NCBI GenBank assembly: GCA_937889205.1
Contig: CALARN010000147.1
Location: forward strand, 1 to 11,391
Length of the DNA stretch: 11,391 nucleotides
Source: an uncultured bacterium
GTDB taxonomy: Bacteria; Patescibacteriota; Dojkabacteria; B142; OLB20
Reading direction: 5' to 3'
The first letter of the stretch is position 1. Each line of letters opens with the position of its first letter. Made by a program: the position numbers and the translations under genes. Under the pieces are notes generated by a model, which worked only from the letters and a program-made list of their open reading frames with translations, searched no databases and had not been told where the DNA came from. Shown here piece after piece: positions 6,661 to 11,391 of this stretch.

Positions 6661-7101
6661 ATGCCTGAAACCTCAAATACACATGAAGCAGATGAGCTTC
6701 AAAGCCTTACCCCATCTCTAGGAGCTGAGATAACTGATCCAGCAGACGCATTCTTAGACGAGGAAGATTTCCCAAAAGAAGTTCTAACTAGATTGGCAGA
6801 AGCAGATGCGGTCGCTTCTGAAACGGGTGAGGCAGATTTTAGGGACAAAGCTACATTACAGAGGTTAGCCGAGGCTGATAAAGGGGTAGAACCTGTATTA
6901 AAGCCAATTGATCCGCTCAATCAAAGTCGAAGAATATCAGAAAGCGAAATTAATGCTTTAAGAGAAATTATGCAGGATCCAACTTCACACTCAAATTTAG
7001 AAGAGCAAGCGTTATTAAACCAAGCAAGAAATGAATTCCGACAAGGTTTATTAACAGATGTACCCGAAGACATTAGAGCTAAACTGGTAGATAAATACTG
7101 A
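6661..7101 (+). CDS. Small acidic protein of unknown function
   Basis: A 146-residue, strongly acidic, hydrophilic protein without membrane segments or a signal peptide. The N-terminal 40 residues look disordered. An imperfect internal repeat is visible: 'TRLAEADA' at 43-50 and 'QRLAEADK' at 67-74. The C-terminal part (about 90-146) is predicted helical and charged ('SESEINALREIM', 'EEQALLNQARNEFRQ'). It is 55 bases downstream of argS on the same strand and may be co-transcribed. I cannot assign a family. Codon use and composition resemble its neighbours, so it is probably a genuine lineage-restricted gene. Confidence 0.7.
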   Translation: MPETSNTHEADELQSLTPSLGAEITDPADAFLDEEDFPKEVLTRLAEADAVASETGEADFRDKATLQRLAEADKGVEPVLKPIDPLNQSRRISESEINALREIMQDPTSHSNLEEQALLNQARNEFRQGLLTDVPEDIRAKLVDKY

Positions 7102-7113
7102 TTCAATTCTTAA

Positions 7114-7138
7114 TGACTACTCATGCTTATAGTAGTCA
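7114..7138. terminator. Hairpin between convergent genes, possible bidirectional terminator
   Basis: TGACTACT (7114-7121) pairs perfectly with AGTAGTCA (7131-7138) around a 9-base loop. It sits between the stop of the acidic-protein gene and the last codons of the convergent glycosyltransferase gene. There is no strong U-run on either side, so termination is plausible by position but not certain. Confidence 0.4.
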
Positions 7139-8793
7139 ATAAAGAAAGATTTTCCATCTTCTGGACAAACAAGCTTGTCACTATTAGTACAATATTGTTT
7201 TCGACTGTAGAATGAAGGATTGGTGTTGCAATCTAAAACAAACTTGATTGTATCTTCCGGTATGGTTTCTTCTTGTTGATAAGAAATTTCTTTTTTTGGG
7301 AAATAATACTCCATAACAAACATTGGGAAAAAATCATAACTTCCATATATGCATATAGACTCAAAAGGTTCGTTTTTAATAGCTTCAATTGAATAATGAA
7401 TCTGAAAATCTCTATAACTCATTTCCGGGTTGGATTGGTGCATGCTTCTATTTGCCCAGCCTGAGGTGAAGAAGTTTAAAGGACCTGCTAGATAAACAAA
7501 GGCGACGATCACTAAAAATGTTGAAGCGAGAAAATGGCTTTTCTTTTTTATAAAACTCCAGATGGTGTAACAAGCAAATCCAAAAATGAGGCTTAAAATC
7601 GGTAAAAGGGGGGCAAGGCGATGGTCATGATTTATGCGATCTGTAATTGCGCTATTTGTAAAAAAAATTGTAAGTACTAAGACTACTAGGATTAACATAA
7701 AAGAGCTTCTAAAAGTCTTTTTTAAAAATGCAATTGCTAACCCAAATATCATTAGAAGAACGCTACCGAAAGGTAGAAGGGGTACATGTTCTGCAAAAAA
7801 TAAGACCGTAGACTGCTGATCGATAACCTTTAAAGAATTAAGATAATTATTGAAGTAGTCTTGAATATTAAAGATTTCGTTATTTGCTATAGGTAACCGA
7901 CTTAAACCAAAGAAAGTATAGGCATTTGTAAACATTAGTCTAGGACCAAAGCTCACAATAAAAATCAGTATCCAGATAAATAAAAATTTCAGCTTTAGTT
8001 TTTTTTGCAAAATTAATCTAATTGCATATCCTATCACTATCAAAGAGATTAAGATGCTAACCGGCTTAATGGAATGGTGAAAATTAAATGAGAAACCGCA
8101 AATGATTGCTGTTATCAAAAAGCTTTTCCAAGATTTATTTTTTAAAAAATTAAACAAACAATAAAGACCAATTGTTGTCAGAAGAGATGACATCATCACC
8201 ACTAATTGTGTGCGAGAATAATAAAGATGTAATGGATTTAATGATAAGCATAGAGAGGTTATTAGTGCTGTTTGTTTATTAATAAACTTTTTAGTTAATT
8301 GATAAATAACGAAAACATCGATAACCCCAAAAAATGCAGCGGGAAGTACGATAGCATACCTACTTTCTTGAAATATTGCAGCGAAAGGTGTCGCTAGTGT
8401 GGGAATAATCAAACCATGGCTCGCATACATTCCATAGCCAAATATGTTGGTAATATTAGAGTTAAGTAAGGCCCATGCATCTGCTCCTGTATCTCGAAGC
8501 TCGTCACTGATAAGGATGAAAGGATATTTGTCAATGAATAATAATCTTATTAAAACTGAGATTATTATTACTATCCATAGATACTTATCTTTTAAAACAT
8601 TTGTTTTAAAACTAGAGAAGTTATATCCAGATAATAAAAATACTAACAAAACCAAAGTCCCGGACCACATTATGAATATCAACCATTGAAATGTTAAACT
8701 AATTGGTTGGGCCGATAATAATATTAATATTACGAGAAATATTGTAATAAGCAATACGTGATATTTTTTTATAAGAGAAATGATTGAATGCAA
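7117..8793 (-). CDS. GT-C (GT39-like) membrane glycosyltransferase
   Basis: A 558-residue integral membrane protein with about ten or more hydrophobic segments from residue 10 to about 430, followed by a soluble C-terminal domain of roughly 110 residues carrying four Cys. After the second/third segment comes 'YPFILISDELRDTGADAWALL' (90-110, here quoted in full as one 21-residue span split at DELR: YPFILISDELR and DTGADAWALL). The acidic pair D97-E98 sits in the first large outer loop, where GT39/ArnT-type enzymes carry their catalytic acidic residue. Such enzymes transfer a sugar from a polyprenyl-phosphate donor to protein, lipid or glycan on the outer face of the membrane. Donor and acceptor cannot be deduced here. 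The start codon is TTG (8791-8793): an in-frame TAG lies 18 bases upstream and the next ATG would delete the first membrane segment. It is divergent from the sigma-factor gene. Confidence 0.8.
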   Translation of the reverse strand: MHSIISLIKKYHVLLITIFLVILILLSAQPISLTFQWLIFIMWSGTLVLLVFLLSGYNFSSFKTNVLKDKYLWIVIIISVLIRLLFIDKYPFILISDELRDTGADAWALLNSNITNIFGYGMYASHGLIIPTLATPFAAIFQESRYAIVLPAAFFGVIDVFVIYQLTKKFINKQTALITSLCLSLNPLHLYYSRTQLVVMMSSLLTTIGLYCLFNFLKNKSWKSFLITAIICGFSFNFHHSIKPVSILISLIVIGYAIRLILQKKLKLKFLFIWILIFIVSFGPRLMFTNAYTFFGLSRLPIANNEIFNIQDYFNNYLNSLKVIDQQSTVLFFAEHVPLLPFGSVLLMIFGLAIAFLKKTFRSSFMLILVVLVLTIFFTNSAITDRINHDHRLAPLLPILSLIFGFACYTIWSFIKKKSHFLASTFLVIVAFVYLAGPLNFFTSGWANRSMHQSNPEMSYRDFQIHYSIEAIKNEPFESICIYGSYDFFPMFVMEYYFPKKEISYQQEETIPEDTIKFVLDCNTNPSFYSRKQYCTNSDKLVCPEDGKSFFIDYYKHE

Positions 8794-8830
8794 TAAATTA
8801 ATAATGTCTAGTAATTAAAACATTCGAAAT

Positions 8831-8839
8831 TGATATAAT
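8831..8839 (+). promoter_or_regulatory. Possible extended -10 promoter toward the sigma gene
   Basis: TGA-TATAAT is a perfect extended -10 element, but no convincing -35 lies upstream. It could give a basal housekeeping transcript of the sigma operon with a leader of about 130 bases. Confidence 0.3.
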
Positions 8840-8860
8840 GTGATTTTATTGCTAACGCAA
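8831..8860 (-). promoter_or_regulatory. Possible promoter of the glycosyltransferase gene
   Basis: On the minus strand, TTGCGT (8855-8860), 17 bases, TATATC (8832-8837), giving a start near 8825 and a leader of about 30 bases. The -10 overlaps a plus-strand extended -10, TGATATAAT (8831-8839), so this spot could serve both directions. Confidence 0.35.
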
Positions 8861-8883
8861 TTTTATTACAATCTTTATCTCAA

Positions 8884-8904
8884 AATTAATAACAGTTGTT
8901 AATT
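8884..8904. repeat. 21-bp inverted repeat, operator-like
   Basis: Arms AATTAATAAC and GTTGTTAATT around a single central A. Nine of ten pairs are Watson-Crick and one is T-G. It lies between the candidate basal promoter and the ECF-type promoter of the sigma gene, a natural place for a regulator to bind. Confidence 0.45.
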
Positions 8905-8920
8905 ATTAATTGGAAAGTCC

Positions 8921-8934
8921 ATGATACTTATCAT
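8921..8934. repeat. Short inverted repeat upstream of the sigma promoter
   Basis: ATGATA-CT-TATCAT, a six-base dyad separated by two bases, ending 7 bases before the bipartite motif at 8942. It may be an additional protein-binding site. It is short enough to be chance. Confidence 0.3.
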
Positions 8935-8941
8935 AAAAGAA

Positions 8942-8968
8942 TGCAATAAATTATATCGGTTTTGCGTA
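8942..8968 (+). promoter_or_regulatory. Candidate ECF sigma autoregulated promoter (copy 1)
   Basis: TGCAATAAATTAT (8942-8954), six bases, then TTTGCGTA (8961-8968). The same 21 bases at the same spacing occur at 10249-10275, while the six bases between them differ completely. The right half carries a CGT-type element typical of ECF -10 boxes. The left half sits where a -35 belongs (15 bases from GCAATA to GCGTA). Transcription would begin around 8975, almost at the ATG at 8978, so the sigma mRNA may be nearly leaderless. Confidence 0.65.
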
Positions 8969-8977
8969 TAACTTTGT

Positions 8978-9553
8978 ATGAAGTTTAGTAAAGAAATTGA
9001 CGATAACATCCTTGTAAAACGGGCGTTAATAGAACCTGACGACTTTGCATATTTAATTGAGAAGTATCAATCAAAGCTGTTTAGATACATTCAAAGAACT
9101 TTATATGTCAACAGAGAAGACGTTGAAGATTTATTGCAAGAGGTGTTTATTAAGACATACAGGAATTTAAATAGTTTCAATTCTAAGTACAAATTTTCAA
9201 GTTGGATATATCGAATTACATACAACACTTGTATCTCATACTATCGAAGTAGGCAAAAGAATAAAGAATTAATGACGGTACAGCTTGATAGTAAAGATGT
9301 ATCTAAGTTGGTTGCCGAAGAAGATATTGAGGCAGAGGCTATCAGAGAATATGATACAAAGGCTGTAGCTGCTGCTTTAGCTTCATTAGCTGAGAATTAT
9401 CGTAACGCTATAGTGTTAAGATATATTGAAGAGTTAGACTATCAAGAAATTTCAGAAATTATGCAAATTCCAACCGGTAGCGTTGGCTCATTAATTAATA
9501 GAGGAAAAGCTATCTTAAAAACTTATCTAGAAGATTATGGAAAAACTAAGTAA
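8978..9553 (+). CDS. ECF-type (sigma70 family) RNA polymerase sigma factor
   Basis: A 191-residue, two-domain sigma factor. Region 2 spans about 22-92, with the core-binding/-10-binding stretch 'DVEDLLQEVFIKTYRNLNSF' (48-67) and 'YKFSSWIYRITYNTCISYYR' (71-90). A linker rich in Glu/Asp/Ala (100-128) precedes region 4 (131-185), whose helix-turn-helix 'YQEISEIMQIPTGSVGSLIN' (155-174) reads the -35 element. No region 1.1 or region 3 is present, so this is an ECF (group 4) factor. Its end overlaps the start of the next, membrane-protein gene by 17 bases, the classic arrangement for a sigma/anti-sigma pair. No Shine-Dalgarno sequence is visible before the ATG. Confidence 0.94.
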   Translation: MKFSKEIDDNILVKRALIEPDDFAYLIEKYQSKLFRYIQRTLYVNREDVEDLLQEVFIKTYRNLNSFNSKYKFSSWIYRITYNTCISYYRSRQKNKELMTVQLDSKDVSKLVAEEDIEAEAIREYDTKAVAAALASLAENYRNAIVLRYIEELDYQEISEIMQIPTGSVGSLINRGKAILKTYLEDYGKTK

Positions 9554-10256
9554 AAAAATACTTACACAAATTAAGAGCGAAAAAATAACACCCATACCTA
9601 AGTGGAGGTTTTTACTTAAAGATTCAGTTACATATTTTGTATTTATACTAAGTATTTTCTTGGGTAGTTTAGGTGTAGCGATAACTATGTTTCTAGTTGA
9701 GAATAACGATTATCTTGAGACATCTGTGTATGACATGTCATTGGCACAAGCTATGGTGATGAGTGTCCCCCTTCTCTGGTTAATTTTAACTTTGTTTTTT
9801 GTATTTTTAGTATACTACAATCTTAAGCACATTCCGGATGGATACCGTTGGACGGCTGCAAAGAGCTTGATTATTAGTATCCTTATTAGTCTTATTGTTG
9901 GAAGTGTGCTCAATGCAAGTGGTGTGGCTGCTAGGTTAAATGACATTTTTGCCGAACATATTCCTAATTATTCTAGGGTGGCTGATCCAAGATATTCTTA
10001 CTGGATGCGCCCTGAGCTAGGCTTAATTGCCGGTGAAATAGTGTCAACAGAAGGTAATGAAATTGAAGTTAAAGATCTTAACGATAAGTTATGGGTAATA
10101 GATATTGAAAATGCCCGCATAGCAAATGTAGTTGATCTGGTAGCGGGTCGTAGAGTTAGAATTAGTGGAGAAATTACAGATAATAATGTTTTTTATGCCA
10201 CTCAGATAAGGCCTTGGAACGGGAGAATGCAAAATTTGCATAATACTTTGCAATAA
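9537..10256 (+). CDS. Membrane protein, probable anti-sigma factor
   Basis: A 239-residue protein starting inside the sigma-factor gene (17-base overlap), so the two are translationally coupled. A short basic cytoplasmic N-terminus (1-28) is followed by three membrane segments (about 32-54, 74-96, 106-128). The last 110 residues are soluble and should lie on the outer side. Within these, 163-226 ('GLIAGEIVSTEGNEIEVKDL', 'LVAGRRVRISGEI', 'YATQI') has the strand pattern of a small OB-fold/DUF5666-like beta-barrel. The arrangement suggests a membrane-bound anti-sigma factor that senses something outside and holds the sigma factor at the membrane. There is no zinc-finger (HxxxCxxC) anti-sigma domain, and the cytoplasmic tail is unusually short, so the role rests mainly on gene context. 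The TAA stop lies inside copy 2 of the bipartite promoter motif. Confidence 0.85.
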   Translation: MEKLSKKILTQIKSEKITPIPKWRFLLKDSVTYFVFILSIFLGSLGVAITMFLVENNDYLETSVYDMSLAQAMVMSVPLLWLILTLFFVFLVYYNLKHIPDGYRWTAAKSLIISILISLIVGSVLNASGVAARLNDIFAEHIPNYSRVADPRYSYWMRPELGLIAGEIVSTEGNEIEVKDLNDKLWVIDIENARIANVVDLVAGRRVRISGEITDNNVFYATQIRPWNGRMQNLHNTLQ

Positions 10257-10275
10257 ATTATTAAATATTTGCGTA
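10249..10275 (+). promoter_or_regulatory. Candidate ECF sigma-dependent promoter (copy 2)
   Basis: TGCAATAAATTAT (10249-10261), six bases, TTTGCGTA (10268-10275): the same two half-sites with the same spacing as upstream of the sigma gene. The left half overlaps the stop codon of the membrane-protein gene. A transcript from about 10282 would carry only the small exported protein and end at the strong terminator at 10781-10811. Confidence 0.65.
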
Positions 10276-10369
10276 GTAATATGTAGAGGGTAACCTCAAC
10301 AGAAATATCATTACAGGTAGTGTCATGATATCTTCTACTACCAAATTTTTAATTTTTAGATTTTTTCAA

Positions 10370-10762
10370 ATGAAATATAGAGTAATTACAGCAGTTGCAT
10401 TAACAGCAGGTATTTTAGGTGTTATTGCAATGAATGGTGGCTTATCAGAAGCATACCGAGGTGACTACACAGCCGTTGGTCCAAACCATACTGAAGAAAG
10501 ACATGCAGAAATGGAGACAATTATGACCAACAGCGATTATGAAGCATGGAAAACTTTAATGACAGAAGATGGAAGAAGTCCAGGTGTGTTGAGAAAAATT
10601 GACACTGCCGAAGAGTTTCAGAAATTTGCAGAGGCTTACAGACTAGGAAAAGCTGGTAAGACAGCCGAAGCAAGTGCATTAAGGGCAGAGTTAGGCCTTG
10701 GTAATGGACAAGGAAACGGTCAAGGCAAAGGTGGCAGAAATGGTGCAGGTTGCCAGAACTAA
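10370..10762 (+). CDS. Small exported protein with Gly-rich tail
   Basis: 130 residues from the Met at 10370. This start is preferred because it gives a standard signal sequence: 'MKYR', then a hydrophobic core at 5-21, and possible cleavage after the 'GGLSEA' region (23-28). The in-frame ATG at 10325 would add 15 residues (MISSTTKFLIFRFFQ) and cannot be excluded. The mature part is helical and charged, with 'ERHAEMETIMTNSDYEAWKT' (43-62) and 'TAEEFQKFAEAYRLGKAGKT' (79-98). It ends in a low-complexity tail 'GNGQGNGQGKGGRNGAGCQN' (111-130) with one Cys. I associate this 'DYEAWK...F.KFAEA..L..AG' pattern with unnamed CPR proteins found beside sigma-factor genes; no function is known to me. It is the last gene of the sigma module and has its own copy of the bipartite promoter. 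Confidence 0.75.
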   Translation: MKYRVITAVALTAGILGVIAMNGGLSEAYRGDYTAVGPNHTEERHAEMETIMTNSDYEAWKTLMTEDGRSPGVLRKIDTAEEFQKFAEAYRLGKAGKTAEASALRAELGLGNGQGNGQGKGGRNGAGCQN

Positions 10763-10780
10763 AACGGAATAGTTATTTAA

Positions 10781-10811
10781 AAGAGCCCCGCAATGCGGGG
10801 CTCTTCTTTTT
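10781..10811 (+). terminator. Strong rho-independent terminator
   Basis: A perfect 11-bp stem, AAGAGCCCCGC (10781-10791) with GCGGGGCTCTT (10795-10805), a three-base AAT loop and a T-run directly after. It closes the sigma/anti-sigma/exported-protein module and is the clearest terminator in the window. Its GC-rich core stands out from the AT-rich surroundings. Confidence 0.93.
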
Positions 10812-10854
10812 TGTGCTAATATCAAATATATTAATGCTGCTTTAAAAATATTAC

Positions 10855-11391
10855 ATGAAACAAGATATTCATATCGAGAAAATCTCGATCACTCAAAATA
10901 TTAATTACAATCAAGTCGCTAATGTGCTTGAGCTACTAGCTTCAGGAGCAACTGTCCCCTTTATCGCTAGATATCGTAAAGAAATGACCGGTGGACTAGA
11001 TGAGTTGCAAATTGTAGCTATAGAAACTAACGATAAGCTACTTAAAGAGCTAACAGAACGCAGAAAATTTATATTAACTTCAATAGATAAGCAAGGCAAA
11101 CTAACACCAGAACTTACTAAGCAAATTAACGAAGCTGACGAGCTAATCAAATTAGAAGATATTTACCTACCCTACAAGCAAAAGAAACTTACTAAAGCTA
11201 CTCAGGCTAAGAATAAAGGATTAGAACCTTTAGCCTTACTAATCTGGGAGCAAACAAACATTGATATTATTAACGAAGCAAAAAAATATATTAACGCATC
11301 TACAAAGAAAGAAGAAGCCGTCCCTGATGTTGAAGCTGCACTGCAAGGTGCTCGAGATATTATTGCCGAAATAATTAATGAGGATTTGGCG
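10855..11391 (+). CDS. tex: Tex transcription accessory protein (3' partial)
   Basis: An open frame of 179 codons that runs off the window end. Residues 29-50 carry the Tex signature 'ASGATVPFIARYRKEMTGGL' followed by DE. Next comes the helical N-terminal region with 'ELTERRKFILTSI' (65-77) and 'LEDIYLPYKQKK' (100-111), both typical of Tex; then 'KNKGLEPLALLIW' (119-131). Full-length Tex is about 700-780 residues and continues with a YqgF-like nuclease fold, helix-hairpin-helix motifs and a C-terminal S1 RNA-binding domain, all beyond this window. It acts on RNA/transcription complexes in the cytoplasm. The ATG at 10855 fits the start of homology. It begins 44 bases after the terminator, so it must have its own promoter, which I could not place. 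Confidence 0.95.
   Translation, partial: MKQDIHIEKISITQNINYNQVANVLELLASGATVPFIARYRKEMTGGLDELQIVAIETNDKLLKELTERRKFILTSIDKQGKLTPELTKQINEADELIKLEDIYLPYKQKKLTKATQAKNKGLEPLALLIWEQTNIDIINEAKKYINASTKKEEAVPDVEAALQGARDIIAEIINEDLA

Noticed and set aside
6635..6663. Possible third full ECF-type promoter before the acidic-protein gene (CAATAAAT ... TTGTCATG)
   Set aside because: Only eight bases of the left half match, and the right half is neither TTTGCGTA nor at the correct spacing.
10286..10297. GAGG-GTAA-CCTC hairpin in the leader of the exported-protein gene
   Set aside because: A four-base stem is too short to claim a regulatory structure.
10911..11150. 79-codon minus-strand open frame rich in Ser
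   Set aside because: It is the complement of the tex coding region, whose protein is clearly recognisable on the plus strand.
1..11391. tRNA, rRNA, CRISPR arrays, insertion sequences and attachment sites
   Set aside because: I looked for tRNA T-arm signatures, regularly spaced repeats, transposase motifs and terminal inverted repeats and found none.

Overview
The window is AT-rich, with compact genes and short spacers. It uses the standard stop codons (TGA is a stop) and almost no gene has a visible Shine-Dalgarno sequence. The orphan histidine kinase, the style of the sigma-factor operon and the small secreted 'DYEAW'-type protein with a Gly-rich tail suggest a Candidate Phyla Radiation (Patescibacteria) bacterium, perhaps a Saccharibacteria relative. 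That assignment is an impression from protein style, not a phylogenetic result.

Left part (1-3640): the tail of an unidentified gene; a YoaP-like GNAT acetyltransferase on the minus strand; a Maf-family nucleotide pyrophosphatase on the plus strand with a good sigma70-type promoter; and, convergent with it, an unrecognised 184-aa minus-strand protein with a near-consensus promoter. A membrane-anchored orphan histidine kinase follows, and 12 bases behind it lies a broken copy of a YjjX-type inosine/xanthosine triphosphatase gene. The 230 bases after the broken gene hold a perfect 22-bp palindrome and no gene.

Middle part (3870-7101): a probable co-directional run of four genes: a small GNAT-like protein, a 149-aa protein that looks like a degenerate kinase fold, arginyl-tRNA synthetase (argS) and a small acidic protein. 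Convergent with these is a 558-aa multi-spanning GT-C (GT39-like) glycosyltransferase that starts with TTG.

Right part (8794-10813): a self-contained ECF sigma-factor module: sigma factor, a translationally overlapping three-span membrane protein that is probably its anti-sigma factor, and a small exported protein, closed by a strong terminator. The most interesting signal in the window is here. A bipartite motif, TGCAATAAATTAT, six unrelated bases, then TTTGCGTA, occurs with identical spacing upstream of the sigma factor and again upstream of the exported-protein gene. It is probably the promoter recognised by this sigma factor: an autoregulated switch whose main output is the exported protein. 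Beyond the terminator the window ends inside tex, an S1-type RNA-binding transcription accessory protein.
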